Of a stretch of 64,000 bases of DNA, positions 34,420 to 41,983 are shown piece by piece; position 1 is the first letter of the stretch, and each line of letters opens with the position of its first letter. Made by a program: the position numbers and the translations under genes. The notes beneath the pieces are model-generated. The model saw nothing but the letters and a program-made list of their open reading frames with translations. It made no database searches and was not told the origin of the DNA. The DNA is from Chitinophagales bacterium (GTDB lineage: Bacteria > Bacteroidota > Bacteroidia > Chitinophagales > Chitinophagaceae). The DNA is taken from assembly GCA_017303455.1 (NCBI GenBank), contig JAFLBM010000015.1:17439-81438 (forward strand), given 5' to 3'.

Positions 34420-35526
34420 TTAATTCACTTTTACCATGAAGACATAGTCTTCTAATTTTTCAACTTGTTGTGTCCTGTCTAATCCTGCGATTGAAGTCTT
34501 TGAACTGACTTTTACCCGCTGATATGAAGTGTCTTTTTTCAGATCTTCGATTACTTTGTAGATGTATTTGCTTTGTATCGCAAAGGCAAAACCTTCAGTA
34601 TTGGGTTGGCGCCCATTCAAAATTCCGATCACTTCCCCATTTTTATTGAGTATTGGACTTCCACTATTACCATGGTTAGCTGCAATATCAATCTGGCAAC
34701 TTAATGTATCACCGTTATATCCGGTTTTTGCACTGAGGTAGCCCTGGCCATATACAATCTCATTTCTTGGATATCCCAGTGTGAAGATTGGATCTGCAAG
34801 GTTCGCAGAAGATTTGCTTATTGAATAGGGAATAGATGAAAAAGGCTTAAAACTATTGTCAACGATTTTAAGGATAGCTAAATCTCTTTTCTTATCGGTG
34901 TAAACGACTTTTGCTACAAACTCTCCTTTGCTGTTTTGAACAGCAACGTTTTTTGCTTCTTCTATAACATGAAAGTTTGTAACCAGGTAACCTTTAGCAT
35001 CGATAATGAAACCAGTACCACCAGTCGTATATTCAATCCGTGGCTCACTGGCAGAGATACTATTCTTAACAGATTTTAATTCAATACCCTGCTGATTTGT
35101 CTTCTTGTCAATTTCGTGGATCTTGCCCTTTAATTGTTCAATTTCTGCGGTAGGTGCTTTGGGTGTGAAAGACCAAACTATGCCACTAAAAGTAATAGCT
35201 GTTATACCCGCAATAGATGCTGCGATAGCCGCTACTCTCTTATAACGGTTCCAGAGATAAACAACTTTCGCTTTACCAGTAAGTTTGGCTGAATTAATCT
35301 TACCTGCTTCGGTAAGATTGGTATGAACATCATGCAGGTTGGTCCTGAATTTCTGCCACTCCCCAAACCGGTTCATCTGCTGCAGAAATAAGGTGTGCTC
35401 CACCACCAACTGGTCAACTTCCGTATTGGTCTTGCGCAGGTTTTCAAAATACAACCGCTCATCCGGGTTCATTTCACCGCGGATATACCGTTCTACTGCT
35501 TCTAATATCTGAACATCATTCATCAC
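34420..35526 (-). CDS. membrane-anchored trypsin-like serine protease with anti-sigma-like N-terminus
   Basis: A 368-residue protein in four parts. Residues 1-95 are a cytoplasmic helical segment of the kind seen in anti-sigma factors (YIRGEMNPDERLYFENL), without a zinc-binding His/Cys set. One transmembrane helix covers about 98-120. A coiled coil covers about 127-160. A chymotrypsin-fold protease covers about 165-320, with His186 in NFHVIEE, Asp215 in KRDLAIL and Ser288 in GNSGSP, so the triad is complete. No PDZ domain is present, unlike HtrA/DegP. The gene overlaps the ECF sigma gene by 11 bp. A periplasmic protease tethered to a sigma-binding domain is the likely topology. Confidence 0.85.
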   Translation of the reverse strand: MMNDVQILEAVERYIRGEMNPDERLYFENLRKTNTEVDQLVVEHTLFLQQMNRFGEWQKFRTNLHDVHTNLTEAGKINSAKLTGKAKVVYLWNRYKRVAAIAASIAGITAITFSGIVWSFTPKAPTAEIEQLKGKIHEIDKKTNQQGIELKSVKNSISASEPRIEYTTGGTGFIIDAKGYLVTNFHVIEEAKNVAVQNSKGEFVAKVVYTDKKRDLAILKIVDNSFKPFSSIPYSISKSSANLADPIFTLGYPRNEIVYGQGYLSAKTGYNGDTLSCQIDIAANHGNSGSPILNKNGEVIGILNGRQPNTEGFAFAIQSKYIYKVIEDLKKDTSYQRVKVSSKTSIAGLDRTQQVEKLEDYVFMVKVN

Positions 35527-36091
35527 TGGCCCCGTTTTTATAATGACTAAAAAATATTTTCTTCAACCGCATCAGGCATTTATACTTCTGGTTTTTGGCG
35601 TTATCAGCATTGGTATACCCAAAACTGGCCGCAATATCCTGCATATTCCTTTTTTGCAGGTAGTAGGCTTCCAGCAGGCTTTTGCAGGGTTCCCCCAGGC
35701 TGCTGATGGCCTTATTCATCATGTCAAATTCCAGGTTCCGCTGTTCATGTGCCTCAATCTCATCTTCTACCGGTACCAGGCCTTCCAGGTTTTCGACCGG
35801 GGCGGAGTAGCGGTTCAACTGCTGCAGCCTTTTGAGCCATAAACGCCGACTGACAGAATAAACATAAGTCTTGATCTGGCAGTTCAGCTCAAAAGTCCCT
35901 GATCTCACCTTTTCATAGAGGACGATCATGGCCTCCTGGAATATGTCTTTGGCATCGTCGGCTGATCCGTTGTTATTGATTATCAGGGCCTGAATGCTGT
36001 TATAGTTCTCCCTGTAGATCGTTTCAACCGCTTTTGTCTCGTTCCGGGCTAATCCTTGCAATAAAGCTTGTTCGTTAATCTCTTGTTTCAC
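35516..36091 (-). CDS. ECF-type RNA polymerase sigma factor
   Basis: A 191-residue sigma-70 family factor with only regions 2 and 4. Region 2 shows DAKDIFQEAMIVLYEKV near residues 43-59 and the -10-recognition helix IKTYVYSVSRRLWLKRLQ near 73-90. Region 4 shows SLGEPCKSLLEAYYLQKRNMQDIAASFGYTN with a helix-turn-helix near 140-165 and the final KYKCLMRLKKIFF. It is translationally coupled to the protease/anti-sigma-like gene, the usual sigma/anti-sigma arrangement. The regulon is unknown; I see no obvious target promoter here. Confidence 0.92.
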   Translation of the reverse strand: MKQEINEQALLQGLARNETKAVETIYRENYNSIQALIINNNGSADDAKDIFQEAMIVLYEKVRSGTFELNCQIKTYVYSVSRRLWLKRLQQLNRYSAPVENLEGLVPVEDEIEAHEQRNLEFDMMNKAISSLGEPCKSLLEAYYLQKRNMQDIAASFGYTNADNAKNQKYKCLMRLKKIFFSHYKNGASDE

Positions 36092-36230
36092 TATTCCGCT
36101 ATTTAATACGGGTTTTTAAAAATAGTAACCCTGAAGCACCTAAAAAAAATTTTAAAATACCGGGTTACCTTTCTTCAATCCGGGTATTAACAACGAAATA
36201 TTTCAAAACTCAAACAAAAAATCGCAACAA

Positions 36231-36440
36231 ATGAAAAAGCTTTTTATCGTTTTGGCTGTAGCTAGCCTTGGTTTCGTAGCATGTAACAATGAAGGTGAAA
36301 AAACTGAAAGCACTGTAGACAGCGCTGCTATCAAAGCTGCTGCTGATTCAGCTGCTGCCGCTGCTGCTGCAACTGTAGATACAGCTGCTGCAAAAATTGA
36401 TTCTGCTGCTGCTATGGTAGTTGATTCACTGAAGAAGTAA
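36231..36440 (+). CDS. small Ala-rich lipoprotein, copy 2
   Basis: A 69-residue lipoprotein with lipobox GFVAC (Cys about residue 18). Its mature part is nearly identical to the protein at 10096 (shared CNNEGEKTE, DSAAIKAAADSAAAAA and DTAAAKIDSAA...VVDSLKK). The Ala run after ADS is seven here and five there, so the copies differ by two GCT-type codons, consistent with slippage in the GCT tract. The signal peptides differ more than the mature part, and the nucleotide sequence of the mature part is also strikingly similar (roughly nine in ten bases by eye). A hairpin terminator follows. I see no good -7 box upstream. Confidence 0.8.
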   Translation: MKKLFIVLAVASLGFVACNNEGEKTESTVDSAAIKAAADSAAAAAAATVDTAAAKIDSAAAMVVDSLKK

Positions 36441-36465
36441 TAAATTTTACGGCAAGCAATTGAAG

Positions 36466-36497
36466 GCCGTCCCGTTAACCGGGACGGCTTTTCTTTT
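36466..36497 (+). terminator. Rho-independent terminator of copy-2 lipoprotein
   Basis: GCCGTCCCG and CGGGACGGC form a perfect 9-bp stem with a TTAAC loop, followed by TTTTCTTTTC. Confidence 0.9.
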
Positions 36498-36568
36498 CTC
36501 AACTATTCCGCCCAAGAAAAGCTACCTTTGCCGCCTTATCCGGATAACATTTTAAAATTAATTTACCA

Positions 36569-38245
36569 GTGGCCACTTTTGCAGAATTAGGGATTGAAGA
36601 AGGTTTATTACAGTCAATCCAGACCTTAGGCTTTACACAGCCAACCCCCATACAGGAAAAAGCCATCCCCGTGCTTTTACAGGGAACCAAGGATTTTATC
36701 GGCCTTGCCCAAACCGGTACTGGTAAAACAGCAGCCTTTGGATTGCCATTATTACAACTGATCAAAAAGCAGGATAAATTTCCCCAGGCACTTATTATCT
36801 GTCCTACCCGGGAGCTTTGTCTCCAGATCGCTAATGACCTTGACGGTTTTAAAAACAAGAAAGATCATTTGACGGTTACTGCTGTATATGGTGGTACTTC
36901 CATCAGCCAGCAGATCAGGGACCTGAAAAGAGGAACCCATGCGGTGGTGGCCACACCGGGCCGGTTGATTGACCTGATCGAACGTAAAGCCATCAACCTC
37001 GAACAGATCCATTATGTGGTGCTTGATGAAGCAGATGAGATGCTGAACATGGGTTTTAAAGATGATATTGAATTTATACTTAAGAACACTCCTAATCGTC
37101 AGAGCACCTGGTTATTCAGTGCCACAATGCCACCCGAAATAAGACAGGTGAGCAAGCGGTACATGAACCAGCCTTTTGAGATCACTATCGGGAAGACCAA
37201 TGCCGGTGCCGCCAATATTGATCACCAGTATTATGCCACGCAGCACCACAACCGGTACGAGGTATTAAAAAGGATCATTGATTTTAATCCCGGTATTTAC
37301 GGGATTGTATTTGCCCGGACCAAGGCAGATACACAGGATATTGCAGAAAGACTGACCAGGGAAGGATATGATATTGATGCGATCCATGGAGACCTGACCC
37401 AGCAACAGCGGGATAAGGTGATGGGCCTTTTCAGGGATAAAAGTATACAGTTGCTGATCGCCACTGACGTAGCGGCAAGAGGTATTGATGTAACGGGTAT
37501 TACCCATGTTATCAATTACGAGTTACCGGATGATGTGGAAGTATACACACACCGCAGTGGCCGTACCGGCCGTGCCGGTAAAAGCGGTATCTCCGTTTCT
37601 ATTGTAACCCCGAAAGAAATATACAGGCTGCGCCAGATCGAACGAATACTGAATGCCAAAGTGCATAAAATGGATGTGCCTACCGGTAAGGATGTTTGCC
37701 GTAAGCAGTTCTTCCATTTTATTGATAAGATGCTGCAGGCTGATATCAGCCGAGGCGAATACGAAACATATCTTCCTACGCTGAAAGAAAAATTCGGTAA
37801 CATCGATAAGGAAGAAATTTTGCAGCGGGTGGCAGCATTGGAGTTTGACCGTTTCCTGAAGTATTATGAAAATGCGGCTGACCTCAATATGCGGGATGAT
37901 AGCAGGAGAGGGGAAAGAGGGTCTGACAGGAGGAGCGAACGTACTCCAAGAGAAGGGGGAGAAAGAAAATTCAGTGGCGCAGGCAGTGGTTCATATCAAC
38001 GTTTGTTCGTGAACCTGGGAACAAAGGATGGTTTTTACAAAGCAAGTTTTCTCCAGTTCATATTAGATATGAGTGACCTGAAGAAGGAAGTGCTCGGACG
38101 TATTGATATGAAAGAGATGACAAGCTGGATCGAGATAGAGCCATCAGCCGGTAAAAAAATGATCAAAGCGATTGACGGTAAGAACTATCGTGGCCGCAAG
38201 ATCCGGATGAATGATGCTGAATCTGGTGGTGGCAGAAGAAAATAA
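36569..38245 (+). CDS. DEAD-box RNA helicase with DbpA-type RNA-binding domain
   Basis: A 558-residue ATP-dependent RNA helicase. It carries the Q motif (FTQPTPIQEKAIP), motif I AQTGTGKTAAFG near residue 50, motif II DEAD near 155, motif III SAT near 187 and motif VI HRSGRTGRAG near 333. A linker rich in Arg/Gly/Glu (about 425-475) leads to a DbpA RNA-recognition domain at about 485-558 (YQRLFVNLGTKDGFYKASFLQFILD), which in DbpA targets 23S rRNA. The start is a GTG at 36569, just after the terminator of the small lipoprotein gene. It precedes the aromatic operon's leader. Confidence 0.93.
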   Translation: MATFAELGIEEGLLQSIQTLGFTQPTPIQEKAIPVLLQGTKDFIGLAQTGTGKTAAFGLPLLQLIKKQDKFPQALIICPTRELCLQIANDLDGFKNKKDHLTVTAVYGGTSISQQIRDLKRGTHAVVATPGRLIDLIERKAINLEQIHYVVLDEADEMLNMGFKDDIEFILKNTPNRQSTWLFSATMPPEIRQVSKRYMNQPFEITIGKTNAGAANIDHQYYATQHHNRYEVLKRIIDFNPGIYGIVFARTKADTQDIAERLTREGYDIDAIHGDLTQQQRDKVMGLFRDKSIQLLIATDVAARGIDVTGITHVINYELPDDVEVYTHRSGRTGRAGKSGISVSIVTPKEIYRLRQIERILNAKVHKMDVPTGKDVCRKQFFHFIDKMLQADISRGEYETYLPTLKEKFGNIDKEEILQRVAALEFDRFLKYYENAADLNMRDDSRRGERGSDRRSERTPREGGERKFSGAGSGSYQRLFVNLGTKDGFYKASFLQFILDMSDLKKEVLGRIDMKEMTSWIEIEPSAGKKMIKAIDGKNYRGRKIRMNDAESGGGRRK

Positions 38246-38257
38246 ATTATGAATTGG

Positions 38258-38288
38258 TTGGTTTTAATGACCATAAAAAGTACATTTG
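38258..38288 (+). promoter_or_regulatory. promoter of the aromatic amino-acid operon leader
   Basis: TTG at 38258-38260, 20-nt spacer, TACATTTG at 38281-38288, a full -7 match. The start point would be about 38292-38295, at or just after the first in-frame ATG of the leader ORF (38293). Translation may therefore begin leaderless there, or at the Met two codons on (38299). Confidence 0.7.
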
Positions 38289-38292
38289 TTTC

Positions 38293-38382
38293 ATGTCGAT
38301 GACGAAAGCATATTTTGGTTTTAGTTTTTATTACTTCTTTTTTGGAAAGAGGCCGGGAATGCTTTTGTTGAAATCAAATTAA
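38293..38382 (+). CDS. Phe/Tyr-rich leader peptide of the aromatic operon
   Basis: A 29-codon ORF starting at ATG 38293 (or 38299) and ending at TAA 38380-38382. Codons 7-17 encode YFGFSFYYFFF: six Phe and three Tyr in eleven codons (38311-38343). The C-terminal part reads GKRPGMLLLKSN. Such clusters of the end-product amino acids are the hallmark of leader peptides in transcription attenuation, like pheL in enterobacteria. The ORF lies directly between a strong promoter and the pheA-aminotransferase-tyrA-DAHP synthase operon, and its 3' half overlaps the antiterminator arm (38351-38358). Its main role would be regulatory. Confidence 0.85.
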   Translation: MSMTKAYFGFSFYYFFFGKRPGMLLLKSN

Positions 38383-38437
38383 GAACAACTAAAAATCAAC
38401 ATAAAGAATCCCGGCCAAACGGCCGGGATTCTTGTTT
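38351..38437 (+). promoter_or_regulatory. transcription attenuator (terminator/antiterminator) of the pheA operon
   Basis: The terminator has a perfect 13-bp stem: AAGAATCCCGGCC (38404-38416), loop AAAC, GGCCGGGATTCTT (38421-38433), then GTTT. An exact copy of its 3' arm core, GGCCGGGA, lies at 38351-38358 inside the leader ORF, eight nt after the last Phe codon, so it can pair with TCCCGGCC (38409-38416) and block the terminator. If the ribosome stalls early on the Phe/Tyr codons the copy is free and the antiterminator can form. If it reaches the stop at 38382 it covers the copy and the terminator forms. The T-tract is short, so termination may be partial. Confidence 0.82.
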
Positions 38438-38443
38438 ACAGCC

Positions 38444-38479
38444 GGCCTCCCAAAATCCCTCCGCAGGAGGGACTATGGA
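38444..38479 (+). repeat. GC-rich short repeat element, copy E1 (intergenic)
   Basis: GGCCTCCCAAAATCCCTCCG then CAGGAGGGACTATGGA. It contains the inverted pair TCCCTCC/GGAGGGA. The same element occurs at 40375 and 40575. It lies between the attenuator and the pheA start. Confidence 0.65.
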
Positions 38480-38515
38480 GAACTAAAGAACATAGATACT
38501 TTAAACGAAAATCAG

Positions 38516-39409
38516 ATGACTGGTAAAAAAAATATGGAATATTCAAATACAGGTAAACCAGAACCCCCTAACGGGGGGCTGGGGGGCCGTATTTCCATCC
38601 AGGGTTATGAAGGCAGCTTTCACCAGGTGGCGGCGCAATTGTTTTACGGTAAAGAAACAACAGTGATCCCCTGTGATACGTTCCGGGAAGTGGTGAAGAT
38701 CGCAGGGAATAAAAAAGAAAGCGATGGAGGCGTGATGGCGATTGAGAATTCCATAGCAGGAAGCATACTGGCTAATTATAACCTGTTGCAAAAGTCAAAT
38801 CTCCGTATTGTGGGGGAATTGTATTTACAGATCCGCCAGAATTTATTAGTGAACCCCGGCGTGAAACTGGAAGATATCCGTGAAGTGCATTCGCATACCA
38901 TGGCCTTGCAGCAGTGTTATGATTTTTTGGATAAGTATAAATGGAAACTGGTGGAGACCGATGATACGGCCCTCAGCGCCAAACATATTCACCAGCATAA
39001 AAGCAAACATGTGGCAGCGATAGCCAGCAAACTGGCAGCAGAATTATACGACCTGCATGTGATTGCCCCGAATATTCATACGCTGAAAAACAATTATACC
39101 CGGTTTTTAATGCTGCAGCGGGAAGATAGGGCCCCGGTCATTACCGGTGCAGATAAAGCATCTGTTACATTTCATACGGATCATTCAAGAGGAAGCCTGG
39201 CAAAAGTGCTGACAAAAATTTCAGAAGGAGGGATCAACCTGAGTAAGCTGCAGAGTTTCCCGATACCGGGCTCTGATTTTAAATATGCGTTTCATGCAGA
39301 TATGGAGTTTGATTCAACAGAGCAGTTCAATACAGTGATAGAAAGGATCAGCCCATTGACAGAAGCTATAAAAATTTACGGTGTTTATAAAAGAGGATTA
39401 TGGAAATAA
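38516..39409 (+). CDS. pheA: prephenate dehydratase
   Basis: Converts prephenate to phenylpyruvate, the last pathway-specific step to phenylalanine before transamination. The catalytic domain starts at RISIQGYEGSFHQVAAQ and contains GGVMAIENSIAGSI (the Glu-Asn-Ser site) and the NNYTRFLML motif. A C-terminal ACT domain follows (ASVTFHTDHSRGSLAKVLTKISEGGINLSKLQSFPI), which binds phenylalanine for feedback inhibition. No chorismate mutase is fused here; it is on the DAHP synthase. The ATG at 38516 is chosen; 38534 is the alternative. Between either start and the domain lies a Pro/Gly-rich stretch (about 38555-38590) encoded by a short repeat, so the repeat must be translated. It overlaps the next gene by 10 bp. 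Confidence 0.92.
   Translation: MTGKKNMEYSNTGKPEPPNGGLGGRISIQGYEGSFHQVAAQLFYGKETTVIPCDTFREVVKIAGNKKESDGGVMAIENSIAGSILANYNLLQKSNLRIVGELYLQIRQNLLVNPGVKLEDIREVHSHTMALQQCYDFLDKYKWKLVETDDTALSAKHIHQHKSKHVAAIASKLAAELYDLHVIAPNIHTLKNNYTRFLMLQREDRAPVITGADKASVTFHTDHSRGSLAKVLTKISEGGINLSKLQSFPIPGSDFKYAFHADMEFDSTEQFNTVIERISPLTEAIKIYGVYKRGLWK
38555..38590 (+). repeat. short G/C-run repeat inside the 5' end of pheA (E5)
   Basis: GAACCCCCTAACGGGGGGCTGGGGGG-like sequence, with CCCCCT and GGGGGG arms that can form a hairpin. It encodes about KPEPPNGGLGGR ahead of the conserved domain and resembles the right-hand part of the copy in tyrA. Confidence 0.6.
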
Positions 39410-40617
39410 AGACAAGCAAAAGACTGGAAGGAATTGGTGAATATTATTTTTCGCAGAAGCTGCGGGAGATAGATGCACTAAATAAAGAAGGAAAGAATAT
39501 CATCAACCTGGGAATCGGCAGCCCCGATCTGCCGCCACATCCGGATGTAATAAGGATACTACAGGAAGAAGCGGCAAAGCCGAATACACATGCTTATCAA
39601 TCCTACAAGGGATCACCGGTGTTGCGGAATGCAGTCAGCGACTGGTATAAGAAATGGTATAAAGTGGAACTTAACCCGGATACAGAAATACTGCCTTTGA
39701 TCGGCAGTAAAGAAGGTATTATGCATATCTGCATGACCTATCTCAATAAGGGAGATGAGGTGCTGGTACCCAACCCCGGTTATCCAACGTACAGAAGTGC
39801 TGTGAAACTGGCAGGTGGTAAATGCGTGGAATATAAACTCAAAGAGAAAAACAATTACGAACCGGAGTTGGATAAACTGGATGAAAAGAAACTGAAGAGA
39901 GTAAAATTAATGTTTGTCAATTACCCGCAGATGCCAACAGGGCAATTGCCTTCGGAAGATTTATTTAAACGATTGGTGGCTTTTGGGAAGAAGCATAATA
40001 TCCTTATTGTTCATGATAACCCATATAGTTTTATTTTGAATGAGCACCCGGCAAGTTTATTGAGTGTGGAAGGAGCAAAGGATTGTGTGATCGAACTGAA
40101 CTCCCTGAGTAAAAGCCATAATATGGCCGGCTGGAGGATCGGGATGTTGTGCGGGGCCAAAGAAAGAATTGAGGAAGTGTTGCGTTTTAAAAGTAATATG
40201 GATAGTGGTATGTTTTTGCCGCTGCAATTAGCTGCTGCCAAAGCATTATCTCTGGGCAAGGAATGGCAGGAGGAAGTGAATGCAGTGTATCGTGAACGAA
40301 GGGAAAAGGTTTTTGAATTGCTCAGCCTGCTGAATTGCAAATTCTCTACAGAACAGGCAGGGATGTTTGTGTGGGCAGCCTCCCCAAACCCCTTCGCAGG
40401 AGGGGCTTTAGAACATCCTCTCGGCAAAGGCGGGTTACTCAGCGATGAAGTATTATACAAGTCGGGTGTCTTTATTACACCGGGAGGAATCTTTGGCAGC
40501 GCCGGTAATAATTTTATCAGGGTGAGTTTATGTGCACCGGTAGAAAAATTTGAGGAAGCAATAGGGAGAATTAAGGCCTCCCTGAATCCCTCCGCAGGAG
40601 GGACTTTTAGATCCTGA
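39400..40617 (+). CDS. class I/II aminotransferase of the aromatic operon
   Basis: A 405-residue fold-type I PLP enzyme. It shows NLGIGSPDLPPHPDV near residue 36, the PNPGYPTY loop near 125, a substrate segment NYPQMPTGQLP near 167, and the PLP Lys in SLSKSHNMAGWRIG near 230-243. The aspartate/LL-diaminopimelate-type subgroup and the position between pheA and tyrA point to transamination of phenylpyruvate and 4-hydroxyphenylpyruvate, or of prephenate; sequence alone does not decide. Residues about 326-345 and the last ~13 residues are encoded by GC-rich short repeats that keep the frame; the second supplies the end of the ORF. Confidence 0.88.
   Translation: MEIKTSKRLEGIGEYYFSQKLREIDALNKEGKNIINLGIGSPDLPPHPDVIRILQEEAAKPNTHAYQSYKGSPVLRNAVSDWYKKWYKVELNPDTEILPLIGSKEGIMHICMTYLNKGDEVLVPNPGYPTYRSAVKLAGGKCVEYKLKEKNNYEPELDKLDEKKLKRVKLMFVNYPQMPTGQLPSEDLFKRLVAFGKKHNILIVHDNPYSFILNEHPASLLSVEGAKDCVIELNSLSKSHNMAGWRIGMLCGAKERIEEVLRFKSNMDSGMFLPLQLAAAKALSLGKEWQEEVNAVYRERREKVFELLSLLNCKFSTEQAGMFVWAASPNPFAGGALEHPLGKGGLLSDEVLYKSGVFITPGGIFGSAGNNFIRVSLCAPVEKFEEAIGRIKASLNPSAGGTFRS
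40375..40434 (+). repeat. GC-rich short repeat element inside the aminotransferase gene (E2)
   Basis: GCAGCCTCCCCAAACCCCTTCG, then CAGGAGGGGCTTTAGAACATCC and a trailing CTCGGCAAAGGCGGG. It is read in frame as about AASPNPFAGGALEHPLGKGG. The core matches the elements at 38444 and 40575. Confidence 0.7.
40575..40614 (+). repeat. GC-rich short repeat element at the 3' end of the aminotransferase gene (E3)
   Basis: GGCCTCCCTGAATCCCTCCG then CAGGAGGGACTTTTAGATCC, almost identical to E1. It encodes the last residues (ASLNPSAGGTFRS), directly before the TGA. Confidence 0.7.
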
Positions 40618-40660
40618 CATTTGCAAACACTTTTACTAAGCAATTACAATAATTCTTAAA

Positions 40661-41590
40661 ATGGAAGACCCGAATAAAAATATTGGAATGTCGAAAAGCC
40701 CGGTTACTGCGGAAACCAGTTCCCCCTTTAGGGGGCGGAGGGGGCAAAGGAAGAAAATAGCAATAGTAGGTGTAGGTCTTATTGGCGGTTCATTAGCTAT
40801 TCAACTGCATGAAAAGAAATTGTCCTCCCGGCTGATCGGGGTGGATGCCAATGAAGAACATGCAAAGAAAGCGGTGGAACTGGAACTGGTGGATGAAACC
40901 ATGCCGTTGAATGACGCTATTGAACAATCAGATGTCATCATACTGGCTATACCGGTTGATAAACTGGTGGAGTTACTCCCCGCTATAATGGATAAAGTTG
41001 ATGAACAGATCGTTGTAGATCTTGGGTCCACTAAATCCCAACTGGTGGAGTCATTAAAAAATCATCCGAAACGGGGAAGATATGTAGCCACGCACCCGAT
41101 GTGGGGAACCGAATACAGCGGTCCGCAGGCTGCTGTGCGGGGTGCTTATGAGAACAAGGCAGTGATCATTTGTAACCCGGAAGAAAGTGATACTGATGCA
41201 CTCGACTGGGTAAAGCATATGTATAAAAAGATCGGGATGCACTTACTGGAAATGGAAGCCAAAGCCCACGACCTGCATGCGGCCTATGTCAGTCATATAT
41301 CGCATATCACCTCCTTTGCATTAGCCAATACGGTATTGCAAAAAGAAAAAGAGGACAATGCCATTTTTGAACTGGCCAGTGCGGGTTTTGAAAGCACCGT
41401 GCGGCTGGCGAAAAGCAACCCGGCCATGTGGGTGCCCATCTTTATGCAGAATAAAGAAAATGTGCTGGATGTTTTAAAGGAACATATTGCGCAGTTGGAA
41501 CGGTTCAAAGAAAGTATTGAGAAGAGTGATGATGCTTATTTGATGAAGTTGATTGAAGATGCGAATAAGATCAGGAGGATAATAAAATGA
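40661..41590 (+). CDS. tyrA: prephenate dehydrogenase
   Basis: Oxidises prephenate to 4-hydroxyphenylpyruvate for tyrosine. The Rossmann start KKIAIVGVGLIGGSLAIQLHE begins near residue 32. VIILAIPVDKLVELLP follows near 90, then the catalytic GRYVATHPMWGTEYSGP near 145 and the helical domain with AAYVSHISHITSFALA near 207. No ACT domain is visible, so feedback may rest on other enzymes and the attenuator. The first ~31 residues are an extension containing a short repeat (SSPFRGRRGQR). No start codon lies between the repeat and the domain, so the repeat is translated. ATGA overlap with the next gene. Confidence 0.93.
   Translation: MEDPNKNIGMSKSPVTAETSSPFRGRRGQRKKIAIVGVGLIGGSLAIQLHEKKLSSRLIGVDANEEHAKKAVELELVDETMPLNDAIEQSDVIILAIPVDKLVELLPAIMDKVDEQIVVDLGSTKSQLVESLKNHPKRGRYVATHPMWGTEYSGPQAAVRGAYENKAVIICNPEESDTDALDWVKHMYKKIGMHLLEMEAKAHDLHAAYVSHISHITSFALANTVLQKEKEDNAIFELASAGFESTVRLAKSNPAMWVPIFMQNKENVLDVLKEHIAQLERFKESIEKSDDAYLMKLIEDANKIRRIIK
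40719..40750 (+). repeat. short G/C-run repeat inside the 5' end of tyrA (E4)
   Basis: AGTTCCCCCTTTAGGGGGCG then GAGGGGGCAAAGG: CCCCCT-TTA-GGGGG forms a hairpin. It is read in frame as about SSPFRGRRGQR ahead of the Rossmann fold. Confidence 0.65.
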
Positions 41591-41970
41591 GTGATTTCGA
41601 AAAAATAAAAGTAATCAGGGAAGGCAGTTCCGAAATCATTTTTGGAAAAAGAATTGCTGAAAATATATACCGTTGTGAGGAGTCCGCATTATTTATTGAA
41701 GAACTGGTATATGGTGCTGAAATAGAAGTCAAGGAAGAAAATGGACAAAAAGTAATGGTTAAGCTGATTAATGCTTCTCCATTTATTACTACCCGGATAC
41801 TTTTATCAAGAGAAATGTTAGATAGCGATAAAGGGAAAGAAGCGAAAAGTAAAATCATTAGCTATGGCGGAGAGTGGGAGCAAATAATGGGAGGCTATTT
41901 TCTTTTCCATCTGCCGAAAGACAGGAAAAGAGAAATTATTGAAATAAAAAGTCTATTAAAAGCTGAATAG
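41587..41970 (+). CDS. small protein of unknown function (DUF4265-like)
   Basis: A 127-residue soluble protein that starts inside the tyrA stop codon (ATGA). It shows a beta-rich N-terminus (YRCEESALFIEELVYGAEIEV) with the pattern of an Asp/Glu-rich small domain, then a helix and the ending GGYFLFHLPKDRKREIIEIKSLL. It reminds me of DUF4265, but I am not sure. It is AT-richer than its neighbours and has no evident role in aromatic synthesis; it is a passenger in the operon or a recent arrival. Confidence 0.6.
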   Translation: MSDFEKIKVIREGSSEIIFGKRIAENIYRCEESALFIEELVYGAEIEVKEENGQKVMVKLINASPFITTRILLSREMLDSDKGKEAKSKIISYGGEWEQIMGGYFLFHLPKDRKREIIEIKSLLKAE

Positions 41971-41983
41971 CGAACAGAACCCC

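Noticed and set aside
38432..38515. N-terminal extension of prephenate dehydratase beginning at TTG 38432
   Set aside because: That stretch lies in the terminator hairpin and a repeat; a start there would make no sense with the attenuator, and ATG 38516 or 38534 is available.
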